Below are positions 42,988-52,277 of a DNA stretch of 64,000 bases, one piece after another; position 1 is the first letter of the stretch, and the number at the start of each line of letters is the position of its first letter. This stretch comes from Labrenzia sp. 011. Lineage in GTDB: Bacteria > Pseudomonadota > Alphaproteobacteria > Rhizobiales > Stappiaceae. A model generated the notes under the pieces. The model was not told where the DNA came from. It did not search any database and saw only the letters and a program-made list of their open reading frames with translations. The position numbers were made by a program, and so were the translations under genes. Location: positions 1 through 64,000 of the forward strand of contig NZ_QCYM01000022.1 in the NCBI RefSeq assembly GCF_003075075.1, read 5' to 3'.

Positions 42988-45089
42988 GCGCCGGCTCCCA
43001 GTTCAATGATGATATTGCCGTCCGGGTCCTGCACGGCCTTGTCGCCGGGATCGATGACGATCGTCGTGTCCATCTGTTCGATGATGGCAGGCCCGGTGAT
43101 CTCCGCATCGAGCGGAAGATGATCGCGCCAGTAGATCGGCGTGTCCACCAGACTGTCGAACCACACATCGCGGCGACCGCTCATCGCGTCCTGGAGTGAA
43201 GCCTTCCGGCCGGCAGGGTCGATCAGCAGCGAAAGATCTATTTCGGACCTGCGGCCGATCACGGAGCAATTGACGTTGACGAGACTTGCCTTGATTTCCG
43301 GCAATTCCACGTGAAAACGGTTGAAATAGGACTTTTCGAAAAGGTCCTGCAGGTCGTCCAGGCTCGGGCGGGGCCCAGGCAACGGAACCCGCAGGAGGTG
43401 GGTCTGCCCGATGAACTGCATGTCGACGGAATAGATCTCGCGAAGCTCCTCGATCTGAACATTTTCCTTTTCGATAAGAGCCCTGCCTTCAGACGCCTGA
43501 GTGTCGAACAGCGAATGTACATCTTCGATATCCAGGACCGACAGCGCCTTGTTGACCGTGTTGACGAAATCATGACGCAGGTCGGCCACAACGCAGCCCA
43601 GCGCGTTGGTAATCCCGGGACGCGAGGGCACCAGGACACGGGGAACGCCGAGTTCCCTCGCGATGGACGTCGCGTGCAGCGGGCCGGCGCCACCGAAGGC
43701 GAACAGGGCATAGTCGCGCGGGTCCTCGCCAAGACTGACGGAAACCATACGCACCGCGTCGGCCATGCGCGTATTGGCTATTCTCAACACCGCCGCGGCG
43801 GCTTCCCGGGCGCTGATCCCCAGTGGCTTTCCAAGCTTTTCGGCAAAGACCTTCTCGACATCCGCCAGCGTCACCGTCGAGGACACGGAATTGAGTTTCT
43901 CGGGATTCATGCGGCCGAGGAGGATGTTGGCATCCGAAATGGTCGGCTCCGTGCCTCCCCGCCCGTAACAGACAGGCCCGGGCGTTGACCCGGCGCTCTC
44001 CGGACCGACCTGGAGCAGGCCCGCCTCCGTGATCCGGGCGATCGATCCGCCGCCGGCACCGACCGTGCGCACATCCACCATCGGAACATGGATCGGCATG
44101 GCATATTCGATCTCGATCTCGTTGGAGACCGCCGGCTCTGCGTTGCGGATCAGCGCAACGTCCGTGGAGGTTCCCCCCATGTCGTAAGTCAGTAGGTTCG
44201 GAATTCCGGCACGACGCCCGGTATAGGCGGCGGCCATGACGCCCGATGCCGGACCGGACATGACTGTCTTGGCCGCTTCAACGGCGACACGGCGCGCGGA
44301 AACCATCCCGCCGTTGCCATTCATGACCAGAACATCGTGCCGGTACCCTTTTTCGGAAAGCTGATCGGCCAGCCGCTCGATATAGCGGCGCAGCAAAGGT
44401 TGCACGGAAGCATTGATGGCGGCGGTCACGCCGCGTTCAAACTCCCGGCTTTCCGAAAGAAGTGCGTGGCCAAGGGTTATGTTTTCATTCGGCCAGATCT
44501 CGGCCGCGATTTGACCGGCCCGGATTTCATGCGCCGGATTGGCGTAGGCGTGGAGGAAATGCACCACCAGCGCCTCGCAGCCCTTTTCCAGCAGCTCCCG
44601 CAAGGCACTTTTGAAGGCCTCCTCGTCCAGGGGCCTGTACACTGTTCCGTCGGCCAGCAAACGCTCGGGCACTTCCAGCCGCAGATCCCGCGGGATCACA
44701 GGTCTGAACTCGCCTTTCATCCCGTAGGCCTGGGGGCGCGTGCGCCGTCCGAGCTCCAGAATGTCCCGGAACCCCTCCGTCGTGATCAGGCCGGTCCTGC
44801 AAAGGGTCCGCTCCAGCACCGCATTGGTCGTGGTCGTGGTGCCGTGAACGATCAGGTCCAGGCTGGAGAGATCGGCATCGGCGAGTTCCAGCGCCTTCAA
44901 CACACCGAATGCCTGGTTGTTCAGCGTGGTCGGCGTCTTGGCCAGCCGGACCGACCTTGTCTCGGCGTCATACAGGACGAGATCCGTAAAGGTTCCGCCA
45001 ACGTCGACACCGGCCACTCGGGAGGTGGCAGGGTTCCCGGCAGCTTGCGGATGCGAAGTGTCGGTAGCGCTTGATGGGGATGATTTCAT
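42984..45089 (-). CDS. hyuA: hydantoinase/oxoprolinase subunit A
   Basis: 701 residues. The actin-like nucleotide site VAGVDVGGTFTDLV is at about 26-39, GTTTTTNAVLERT follows, and LTYDMGGTSTDVALI and FGGAGPLHA are the other ATP-site motifs. It phosphorylates the lactam carbonyl before hydrolysis by subunit B. Starts 40 bases after the molybdenum hydroxylase gene, so it is probably co-transcribed with it. Confidence 0.93.
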   Translation of the reverse strand: MKSSPSSATDTSHPQAAGNPATSRVAGVDVGGTFTDLVLYDAETRSVRLAKTPTTLNNQAFGVLKALELADADLSSLDLIVHGTTTTTNAVLERTLCRTGLITTEGFRDILELGRRTRPQAYGMKGEFRPVIPRDLRLEVPERLLADGTVYRPLDEEAFKSALRELLEKGCEALVVHFLHAYANPAHEIRAGQIAAEIWPNENITLGHALLSESREFERGVTAAINASVQPLLRRYIERLADQLSEKGYRHDVLVMNGNGGMVSARRVAVEAAKTVMSGPASGVMAAAYTGRRAGIPNLLTYDMGGTSTDVALIRNAEPAVSNEIEIEYAMPIHVPMVDVRTVGAGGGSIARITEAGLLQVGPESAGSTPGPVCYGRGGTEPTISDANILLGRMNPEKLNSVSSTVTLADVEKVFAEKLGKPLGISAREAAAAVLRIANTRMADAVRMVSVSLGEDPRDYALFAFGGAGPLHATSIARELGVPRVLVPSRPGITNALGCVVADLRHDFVNTVNKALSVLDIEDVHSLFDTQASEGRALIEKENVQIEELREIYSVDMQFIGQTHLLRVPLPGPRPSLDDLQDLFEKSYFNRFHVELPEIKASLVNVNCSVIGRRSEIDLSLLIDPAGRKASLQDAMSGRRDVWFDSLVDTPIYWRDHLPLDAEITGPAIIEQMDTTIVIDPGDKAVQDPDGNIIIELGAGA

Positions 45090-45129
45090 TTATGGATCTA
45101 TTCTTGATGTAGGATGCGCTTGTTGAAAT

Positions 45130-47868
45130 TCATGCCCGCTTAACGGCCTTGATCGCGGCAAGAACCTTGTCCGGCGTCGCCGGCAGATGCGCGACACGCG
45201 CGCCGCACGCATCCTTGATTGCGTTCATGATCGCCGGTGCGGTCGGGATCAGACAGTGTTCACCCAGTCCCTTGGCACCGTAAGGGCCGTGCTCGTCACC
45301 GCTTTCCAGAATGAAGGTCTCGATGGGCGGTACATCGCCGATTGTCGGCATGAGGTAGTCGTGAAAGTTTTCCGTCCGCCCCGGCAGGAACTCCTCCATC
45401 AGCGCCATGCCTATTCCCTGCGCCACGCCACCTTGCACCTGCCCTTCCACCAGAAGCGGGTTGATCGCCTTGCCGACATCATGCGCGGCCGTGATCTTCA
45501 GGAGTTTCACCGTCCCGAGTTCGAGATCCACTTCGAGTTCGGCCATCTGGGCGGTGGTGCCGAACACCGCATAGGGAATGCCCTGGCCATTCTCGTCGAG
45601 AGGCTTGGTGGGAGGATCGTAGGTCCCGGCCACCTCCAGGACATATTCGGCAGAGTCCGGTTCCAGCGTCGCCAGCTTGATTTCCCGTTCGTCCCGGTCG
45701 TCCGAAACGCTGATGATACCATCGGCGAATTTCAGCTCGGCCTCGGCCGAAACATTCGCGAGACGCAAAATACGCGCCCTCAGGGCTTCGCCTGCCAGAC
45801 GGGCCGCATTGCCGGTGATGAAGGTCTGACGACTGGCCGAGGTCTTGCCCGCATCCGGTGTCAGGTCCGTGTCCGGTCCGACGAGCTCGATTTGCTGGAC
45901 CGGAGCCCCGAGCGCTGTCGCAAAGATCTGCGTTATGACCGTATTGGATCCCTGGCCGATATCGACCGCCCCCTGATGCAGCACGATCTGGCCACTGGCG
46001 GTCACCCCTGCCTTGATCGTGGACGGGTTCGACATGGATGTGTTGCCGCAGCCGTACCAGCCGCCTGCAATCCCGACGCCGCGACGCACGGGCCCGCCCC
46101 TGGCGTTGAAGTCGCGCGCCTCTTTCAGCGCCCGGGTCCAGGTCGGTTCCAGAGCATCGAAACAGTCGACAATGCCCATGCCCGTCTCGAAAACCTGCCC
46201 GGTCACGGTCGGGTCGCCGTTCTTCAGGGCATTTCTGCGCCGAAACTCCAGGCGGTCGATACCCAGGGCATTGGCAAGATCGTCGTAGAGCGGCTCCTGC
46301 GCGAGCGCCGATTGCGGCACGCCGAACCCGCGGAACGCACCGGCCGGCGTTGTATTGGTGTGAATTCCGGCGCTGCGGGCGGTATAATTCGGCGTCAGGT
46401 AGGGACCGGATGCATGGATGGGAACCCGGTTCGCCACCGTCGGGCCCCAGCTGGCATAGGCTCCGGTGTTGAAAGTTCCGTCGAACTCGACCGCGACGAT
46501 GTTGCCTTCCCTGTCCGCGCCGATCTTCATTTCGATTTCGGACGGATGGCGCTTGGTGGAAGTCGTGATCGATTCAATCCGGCTGTAGGTGACACGCACC
46601 GGTTTGCGCAGGATCCAGGCCGCCAGCGCCACATAGGGCTGGGCCGTCAGGTCAAGTTTTGATCCGAACCCGCCACCGACCGCTGTCGGAATGACACGGA
46701 CATCTTCCTTGCTCAATCCAAGCAGACCCGCCAGTCCCTCCTGGTTCATCACCGGCGCCTGCGTGCAGCACCGCACTTCGATCCGGTCACCGACACGCCG
46801 GGCGAATGCGGCTTCCGGTTCGATGTAGGCATGTTCGACAAAGCCCGTTGAAAACCGGCCTTCCACGACAACGTCAGCGGTCTCCATGGCCGCTGTCGCG
46901 TCTCCTTTTTGCACAAAGCCGCGGCACATGACGTTGTCGGCTCTTTCCTGGTGCAGGTCGTCAACGGCAGAGGCTTCGTCAGGTGTCAGGGCGTGGGGAA
47001 GAGCGGTGAATGTCACTGGAAAATGCGCCAATTCCAGCGCATTCACCAACTCCCCAGGGCCGACAAGGGCTGCGACGGCCTCATTCCTGAACCGGGTTTC
47101 CCCCTCGGCAAACATCGGCTGATCCTCGAAGCCCGGAATCACGCCAAAACAGTTTTTCCCCGGCACATCGGCCGCGGTCAGTATCAGGTCGAGGCCGTTT
47201 TCCAGCCGGTACGCCTCGAGGTCACCGAATGTGAAGCTTGCCCGGTGATGCGGGCATCGCACCACACGCAGAACCAGAGCGTCCGCGCTTGCGACATCGT
47301 CGCTGAAAAGCTCGCTGCCGGTCACCTTAGGCAGTCCGTCGACCCGGGCCATCGGCACACCGACACCACCGGACGGAGTGCCGTCCGAGATTTCACAATC
47401 CATCACGGCATCAATGATTTTCCGGTATCCGGTGCAGCGGCAAAGGACCCCGCCGAGGGCATCCTGAACGTCCGTCTCGTCCGGCGCCGCCTTCTTGCGC
47501 AACAAACCGACAGCGGCAACCATCATCCCCGGCGTGCAAATGCCGCATTGCGCGGCCTGATGCCGTTGAAAGGAATTGGCGAGAGCCTTGGCAATTCCGC
47601 TGTTCCGAACCAGCCCTGCCTGCGTTTCCACCCGCGCGCCATCAACCTGGCCCAGCGCCGTCGTACAGGCGCACACGGCCTCACCATCGACAAGAACGGT
47701 ACAGGCTCCGCAGTCACCGGCATCGCAGCCCACCTTGACATCTGTCGCACCGGCCCGCTCCCGCAAGGCGAAGGAAAGCCGCTCTCCCGGAGGCCCGTCA
47801 AGCCGGATGGTGCGGCCATTCAGTTCCAGGGATACGCAGGATGACGGTTCATAATCCGCAATCGCCAT
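45130..47868 (-). CDS. molybdenum hydroxylase, fused 2Fe-2S and Moco subunits
   Basis: 912 residues. The first 160 are a CoxS-type iron-sulfur subunit: Cys48, 53, 56 and 66 bind one cluster, Cys108, 111, 143 and 145 (CGIC, CRC) the second. From about 165 the xanthine-dehydrogenase-type molybdopterin subunit begins (GVGVPMARVDGLPKVTG) with VGGGFGSKL, GAFRGFGVPQ, IGQGSNT and the catalytic-Glu block GAKGLGEHCL. The FAD subunit is a separate gene four bases upstream. Such enzymes hydroxylate N-heterocycles next to the ring nitrogen using water. Nicotinate to 6-hydroxynicotinate is the suggested step; a purine or other azine is possible. Confidence 0.88.
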   Translation of the reverse strand: MAIADYEPSSCVSLELNGRTIRLDGPPGERLSFALRERAGATDVKVGCDAGDCGACTVLVDGEAVCACTTALGQVDGARVETQAGLVRNSGIAKALANSFQRHQAAQCGICTPGMMVAAVGLLRKKAAPDETDVQDALGGVLCRCTGYRKIIDAVMDCEISDGTPSGGVGVPMARVDGLPKVTGSELFSDDVASADALVLRVVRCPHHRASFTFGDLEAYRLENGLDLILTAADVPGKNCFGVIPGFEDQPMFAEGETRFRNEAVAALVGPGELVNALELAHFPVTFTALPHALTPDEASAVDDLHQERADNVMCRGFVQKGDATAAMETADVVVEGRFSTGFVEHAYIEPEAAFARRVGDRIEVRCCTQAPVMNQEGLAGLLGLSKEDVRVIPTAVGGGFGSKLDLTAQPYVALAAWILRKPVRVTYSRIESITTSTKRHPSEIEMKIGADREGNIVAVEFDGTFNTGAYASWGPTVANRVPIHASGPYLTPNYTARSAGIHTNTTPAGAFRGFGVPQSALAQEPLYDDLANALGIDRLEFRRRNALKNGDPTVTGQVFETGMGIVDCFDALEPTWTRALKEARDFNARGGPVRRGVGIAGGWYGCGNTSMSNPSTIKAGVTASGQIVLHQGAVDIGQGSNTVITQIFATALGAPVQQIELVGPDTDLTPDAGKTSASRQTFITGNAARLAGEALRARILRLANVSAEAELKFADGIISVSDDRDEREIKLATLEPDSAEYVLEVAGTYDPPTKPLDENGQGIPYAVFGTTAQMAELEVDLELGTVKLLKITAAHDVGKAINPLLVEGQVQGGVAQGIGMALMEEFLPGRTENFHDYLMPTIGDVPPIETFILESGDEHGPYGAKGLGEHCLIPTAPAIMNAIKDACGARVAHLPATPDKVLAAIKAVKRA

Positions 47869-47872
47869 GACC

Positions 47873-48715
47873 CTAAGTCTCCCCAGCTACAGCATGTTTG
47901 ACGGCACGCGTGATCAATGTTCTCACCGCATCGAGGCGATAGGCTGCAGAAGCACGGACATCGTCAATCGGCGTCAACTCCGACAAGTCGGCGGCTTGAA
48001 CGATGTGCGCGAGTTCGGCCGACCCCGGCACCGTCCCCGGCAATTGCTGCTCCAGGCCGCGCAGACGCCGGGCGACCGCAGAACAGGCCCCGACGGCAAT
48101 TGAAATTTCCGTGACGCACCCGTCCCCGGACGTCGTCACATTGACCGCCACCATCGCAATCGAAATGACCAGATACCGCCTGGCGCCGAGCTTCAGGAAA
48201 CAGGACCGGCCGTCAGGCTGTTTCGGAATATTGAGTGCGGTGACGAGCTCATCGGATTTCAGCTGTGTCCTGCGAACGCCAGTAATGAAATCGCACAAGG
48301 GCTCGGTCCGAATCCCCTTCGGTCCGGCGATTTCCACATCCGCATCAAGCGCGAGAAGTGGCGGAACCCCGTCGGCTGCCGGGGACGCATTGCAGATATT
48401 TCCTGCAATCGTACCGGCATTCTGGATCTGAAGAGACCCGACCTCGGCCGCCGCCTGCTGCAACGCCCTGAACTGGGCAGGCAACCGGGCGTCCCGGATA
48501 TCTGACCAGGTCGTGGTCGCGCCGATGCGCCACACACCCGCCTCTTCGGAAATACCCCGCAAGGTGCCAATGGAACTCAGATCCAGGATCGGATCGCACG
48601 TTGTCTTCCCAGCAAGAGCCGGAAAGAAATCGGTGCCTCCGGCCAGCAGCCTGACCGGTTCGTTCGCCAGCACTTCAAGAGCGGCATCCAGAGAATCTGG
48701 TCGATGGAATTGCAT
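47873..48715 (-). CDS. molybdenum hydroxylase FAD subunit (CoxM type)
   Basis: 280 residues. FAD-binding sites RLLAGGTDFFP and NAGTIAGNICNASPAADG are characteristic of CoxM/XdhB-type subunits. It carries electrons from the iron-sulfur domains to the acceptor. ATG 48715 is preferred over an upstream in-frame start because the 16-base MarR-type palindrome lies immediately upstream. First gene of the minus-strand operon with the fused hydroxylase and hyuAB. Confidence 0.88.
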   Translation of the reverse strand: MQFHRPDSLDAALEVLANEPVRLLAGGTDFFPALAGKTTCDPILDLSSIGTLRGISEEAGVWRIGATTTWSDIRDARLPAQFRALQQAAAEVGSLQIQNAGTIAGNICNASPAADGVPPLLALDADVEIAGPKGIRTEPLCDFITGVRRTQLKSDELVTALNIPKQPDGRSCFLKLGARRYLVISIAMVAVNVTTSGDGCVTEISIAVGACSAVARRLRGLEQQLPGTVPGSAELAHIVQAADLSELTPIDDVRASAAYRLDAVRTLITRAVKHAVAGET

Positions 48716-48734
48716 CGGCAACCTCAGTGCATTT

Positions 48735-48750
48735 CGTTTGTATACTAACA
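48735..48750. promoter_or_regulatory. MarR-type operator, site 1 (hydroxylase operon)
   Basis: CGTTTGTATACTAACA, a near-perfect inverted repeat (core GTATAC), 20 bases upstream of the FAD-subunit start. On the minus strand it contains TAGTAT, a probable -10 box, so a bound repressor would block RNA polymerase. One of four related sites in this locus. Confidence 0.6.
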
Positions 48751-48849
48751 AAATAAAACCCGACTGAATGGAAACTGTCAACCAGGCCCGCGCGAATTTA
48801 TAGCTTAAATTTTACGCATGCATTTTTTATTTGCTTTTGCACTTATTTT

Positions 48850-48865
48850 CGTTTGTATACTAACG
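48850..48865. promoter_or_regulatory. MarR-type operator, site 2 (ferredoxin reductase gene)
   Basis: CGTTTGTATACTAACG has the 16-base symmetry CGTTNGTATACNAACG and contains TATACT, a good -10 hexamer on the plus strand, 48 bases before the reductase start. It lies 115 bases, about 11 helical turns, from site 1. Confidence 0.65.
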
Positions 48866-48913
48866 ATAATAACGAACCTCACGGGCACGAAGCAAGCCAG
48901 GAGTCATCTCGTC

Positions 48914-49747
48914 ATGTCTGAAGAGCTCGAAATCGAATTGCCGATTTTGCAAGGGAAACCCTCGCCTTTTCCCGTTCCGGGCGGATGCTACGCGCTCACC
49001 GTGAACGAGGTTGAGCATTATTCCGCCACCCTGTTCCGTTTTCGCGTCACCCGCCCCCGGCAGTTCCGGTTCCGGTCGGGTGAATTCGCCATGATCGGCC
49101 TGCCGAATGCAGAAAAACCGGTCTTCAGGGCCTATTCCGTCGCCAGCCCGGCCTGGGATGAGGAACTGGAATTCTATTCCATCAAGGTTCCCGACGGCCC
49201 GCTGACCGAACATCTGCAGAAAATCCAGCCCGGCGACACTGTCCTGATGCGCAAAAAGGCGACGGGAACACTCGTCAATGACGCGCTTCTTCCCGGCAAG
49301 CGCCTGTGGATGTTCTCGACGGGAACCGGCATAGCCCCCTTTGCCAGCCTCATTCGCGACCCGGAAACCTATGACAAGTTCGAGCAGGTGATCCTGACCC
49401 ATGGCTGCCGGACGCGTGAGGAACTCAAATACGGCGAGGATCTTGTCGCCCGTCTGCGCGAAGATCCCCTGGTCGGCGAGCTCGTTCGGGACAACCTCCT
49501 GCACTACACCACAGTGACAAGAGAGGATTTCATCCGGCAGGGCCGCCTGACCGACCTGATTGTCAGCGGAAAACTCTTCGATGATCTCGGCTTGCCGAGG
49601 ATGTCGCCCGAAGAAGACCGCGCCATGATCTGTGGCTCCATGGCCATGCTCAAGGACACAAAGGAGTTGTGCCTCAGCCACGGACTGACGGAGGGCGCGA
49701 ACAACAAGCCATCCCAGTTTGTCGTGGAACGGGCATTTGTCGATTGA
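48914..49747 (+). CDS. fpr: ferredoxin-NADP reductase
   Basis: 277 residues, bacterial FPR type. FAD motif RAYSVASP, NADP-binding FSTGTGIAPFASLIRDPET, the CRT and ICGSMAML blocks and a short C-terminal extension ending VERAFVD. It transfers electrons between NADPH and ferredoxin or flavodoxin. ATG 48914 lies after operator site 2 and the CAGGAG ribosome site; an earlier in-frame ATG at 48818 would place the operator inside the gene. It probably powers the 6-hydroxynicotinate-reductase homologue or the Rieske oxygenase. Confidence 0.9.
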   Translation: MSEELEIELPILQGKPSPFPVPGGCYALTVNEVEHYSATLFRFRVTRPRQFRFRSGEFAMIGLPNAEKPVFRAYSVASPAWDEELEFYSIKVPDGPLTEHLQKIQPGDTVLMRKKATGTLVNDALLPGKRLWMFSTGTGIAPFASLIRDPETYDKFEQVILTHGCRTREELKYGEDLVARLREDPLVGELVRDNLLHYTTVTREDFIRQGRLTDLIVSGKLFDDLGLPRMSPEEDRAMICGSMAMLKDTKELCLSHGLTEGANNKPSQFVVERAFVD

Positions 49748-49832
49748 AGGTCCTGATGCGAATTCCGGCATTGCTGCACAGCAATTCAGCGTCAGGCGCG
49801 CGCAATCCGCATTGACACGTTTTTTGAAAACA

Positions 49833-49848
49833 TGTTTGCATACTAACG
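49833..49848. promoter_or_regulatory. MarR-type operator, site 3 (reductase operon)
   Basis: TGTTTGCATACTAACG matches the CGTTNGTATACNAACG element with two changes. It lies just downstream of a TTGACA -35 hexamer (49812-49817) and 33 bases before the TTG start of the 6-hydroxynicotinate-reductase homologue. Confidence 0.55.
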
Positions 49849-49881
49849 AAATGCAGACGCCGCACGAAGGGAGTCAGGACG

Positions 49882-51390
49882 TTGACTGCTGCTGAAGGCA
49901 AGCCAGAAAAGATCCGTTGCGACGCCTGTCCGGTCATGTGCTACATCGCCGAGGGCCGCTCCGGCGCCTGCGACCGCTACGCCAACGACAACGGCCAACT
50001 GGTTCGCCTTGATCCCTTGAAAATCCTGGAACACACCGAAGCGTCCGGCGGAGATATCGTTCCCTTCCTGGAAAAGGAATGGGACGGCGAGATTGTGCCC
50101 GGAAAGGACGGCTTCATCACCGCTATCGGCGCGGGGACGACCTATCCCGACTACAAGCCCGCCCCGTTCATAGTTGCCTCTGAAGTCGACGGCATCGACA
50201 TGATCACCGTCGTGACCGAAGGGATCTTCAGCTATTGCGGTGTCAAGCTGAAGATCGACACGGACCGCCACCTCGGAGAGGAATGCGCGCCCGTGCGATC
50301 GGGCGGAGAAGTGATCGGCCATGTGACAACATCGGAATATGGCAGCCAGATGCTCTCCATCGGCGGCGTACATCACCTTACCGGAGGGTCGAAGAAAGAA
50401 GGCCGTCTGACGTGTTCGACAATGCTCGCGCTGTGCAACGGGGAAGAGGTCGCGCTTGAAATCGATGGCGGCGCGAAGCTCCAGGTCCAGTCGGGCAAGG
50501 CCCCGATCATCAACGGAAACTCCGAAGAACGGATGCGGGTCGGTTGCGGGTCGGCAACCGTCGGCATGTTCGCCGCCCAATGGAAGGGCCTCGTCGATGA
50601 AGTGGTTGTTGTCGACGATCACATTACCGGCGTCATGTCCGAGCATCAGGCAGGCAAGGTCATCGGATGGGAACCGACAGGCATCAGGATCAACGGGCGC
50701 CGCTCCACGCCGGGGCGCTATTTCCAGGTTGCGGAACCGGGAACGGGATGGGGTGGAACCAACCTGCAGGACCCCCTGGCCATTCTCGGGACGTTCGACG
50801 CCAGGATCGCCAGACCCGGATTGAGCCTTCTGATGGTCTCCACGACGGGAGAACACGCAGCATATTTCGAACTCGATGAAGAGCTGCTGCCGGTTCAAAA
50901 GGAAATGCCCGACCGGCTCCTTCCTTCGGTGAAGCGGATCGAGGACAATTGCGAACCGGCCCTGACCTCGGTGCTTTTCATGGCGGGCGCCGGCGGGTCC
51001 TTGCGTTCCGGAGTAACGGAACATCCCGTCGGCCTGACCCGGTCCGTCCAGCAGTCCCTGACCTATGTGAGTTGTGGCGGTGCGCCGGTCTATATCTGGC
51101 CGGGCGGCGGCATAACCCTGATGGCGGATGTGACACGCATGCCGAAAAACGCCTTCGGCTATGTTCCAACACCCGCCCTTGTGGCACCGATCGAATTCAC
51201 GATGCGCGCCGAAGACTATCGGGCGCTCGGCGGGCACATGGACTATGTCATGCCGCTGCAGGAAGCCTTGTCCGGCAAGACCGGCAAGCAAAACGATCAC
51301 ATCCTGACAGGCCGGCGTGGCGTTGCCACACCGTCCGACAGTCCCTGGCCGACAAGGGCGAACGCCTATCCGTGGAAAGGGACATCCTGA
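49882..51390 (+). CDS. 6-hydroxynicotinate reductase homologue, Fe-S flavoprotein
   Basis: 502 residues. N-terminal cysteines 13, 16, 20 and 30 (CDACPVMC and GACDRY) suit an iron-sulfur cluster; further Cys at about 119, 135, 178, 185 and 222 could serve others. The rest is the family seen in Eubacterium barkeri Hnr, which reduces 6-hydroxynicotinate to 1,4,5,6-tetrahydro-6-oxonicotinate and was reported to carry covalently bound flavin. The TTG start at 49882 is supported by GGGAG/AGGA upstream and lack of another start after the operator. The stop overlaps the ApbE-like gene (TGATG). The true substrate here is not proven. Confidence 0.72.
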   Translation: MTAAEGKPEKIRCDACPVMCYIAEGRSGACDRYANDNGQLVRLDPLKILEHTEASGGDIVPFLEKEWDGEIVPGKDGFITAIGAGTTYPDYKPAPFIVASEVDGIDMITVVTEGIFSYCGVKLKIDTDRHLGEECAPVRSGGEVIGHVTTSEYGSQMLSIGGVHHLTGGSKKEGRLTCSTMLALCNGEEVALEIDGGAKLQVQSGKAPIINGNSEERMRVGCGSATVGMFAAQWKGLVDEVVVVDDHITGVMSEHQAGKVIGWEPTGIRINGRRSTPGRYFQVAEPGTGWGGTNLQDPLAILGTFDARIARPGLSLLMVSTTGEHAAYFELDEELLPVQKEMPDRLLPSVKRIEDNCEPALTSVLFMAGAGGSLRSGVTEHPVGLTRSVQQSLTYVSCGGAPVYIWPGGGITLMADVTRMPKNAFGYVPTPALVAPIEFTMRAEDYRALGGHMDYVMPLQEALSGKTGKQNDHILTGRRGVATPSDSPWPTRANAYPWKGTS

Positions 51391-52277
51391 TGAGCCGCCG
51401 GACCTGGTCGGAAACGCCGACGGCACAAATGCTTCCGGACGGGCGACGGCTTCATCTTCAGCATGGGCCGATCGACCTGGTGCTGGAGGCCTTCGGTGAA
51501 CCGGAAGAGGTGCTCAAGGCCTATGCCCAGGTCCAGGCCGTTTTTCCCGCCATCCTCACCGGCCTGACGGAGGAATTGCCGCGCCTGCGTGCGGCCTCCG
51601 GCCCGCCCCCTGCGGGCCCGGTCGCCAAAACCATGTGGGCGGCAACCCGGCCTTTCGCGCCTGAATTCATCACGCCCATGGCGGCTGTTGCCGGCAGCGT
51701 GGCAGATTATGTCCTGAGCATCCTGCAGAGCGGCCGCACATTGACCCGGGCCTATGTGAACAACGGTGGTGACATTGCGCTGTTCGTCCGGGACGGGTCA
51801 TTCAGGATCGGCATCTGTGACGATCCGGCAATCGGTCTGTCGGGAGGAACGGTGGAAATCGGTCCAAACGACGGCGTCGGAGGTCTGGCCACAAGCGGCT
51901 GGCGCGGCCGGTCGCATTCGCTCGGAATTGCAGACGCCGTGACAGTCCTTGCCCGAAGCGCGGCCGAAGCCGATGCTGCCGCAACGCTGATTGCCAACAA
52001 AGTGGACCTCCCGCTATCCCCCAAGATCACCCGCACACCGGCCTGCGAACTTTCCCCGGACAGCGATCTTGAAGACAGGCCGGTAACCACGAATGTTGCG
52101 GAACTGACACCGGGCGAAACTGACGCCGCGCTTCAGTGCGGTGTCGACGCAGCGCAACACCATCTCGCGACAGGCCGGATCCTGGCCGCCTATATCGCGT
52201 TGTCCGGCGAGCGCCGCGTCGTTTTTCCACAATTGCACATTACAACAAACGAAATGAGGGAGGCCGCCTGTGCCTGA
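51390..52277 (+). CDS. UPF0280 protein, ApbE-like
   Basis: 295 residues. The UPF0280 family is related to ApbE flavin transferases. I see the ApbE-like order YVNNGGDIALF (about 122-132), ATSGWRGRSHSLGIADA (about 167-183, matching the TSG...H...P region) and AEADAAATL (about 192-200, matching ADALAT). ApbE attaches FMN to a Thr through a phosphodiester. Translation is coupled to the upstream reductase gene by a one-base overlap, suggesting it flavinylates that enzyme. ATG 51390 is taken; longer in-frame readings lie inside the reductase gene. Confidence 0.72.
   Translation: MSRRTWSETPTAQMLPDGRRLHLQHGPIDLVLEAFGEPEEVLKAYAQVQAVFPAILTGLTEELPRLRAASGPPPAGPVAKTMWAATRPFAPEFITPMAAVAGSVADYVLSILQSGRTLTRAYVNNGGDIALFVRDGSFRIGICDDPAIGLSGGTVEIGPNDGVGGLATSGWRGRSHSLGIADAVTVLARSAAEADAAATLIANKVDLPLSPKITRTPACELSPDSDLEDRPVTTNVAELTPGETDAALQCGVDAAQHHLATGRILAAYIALSGERRVVFPQLHITTNEMREAACA

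Noticed and set aside
41293..45089. Interpretation of HyuAB as part of an acetone carboxylase or a simple hydantoin pathway
   Set aside because: No acetone carboxylase gamma subunit and no carbamoylase or hydantoin racemase gene is present; the molybdenum hydroxylase and Hnr-like context suits an N-heterocycle better. Not excluded experimentally.
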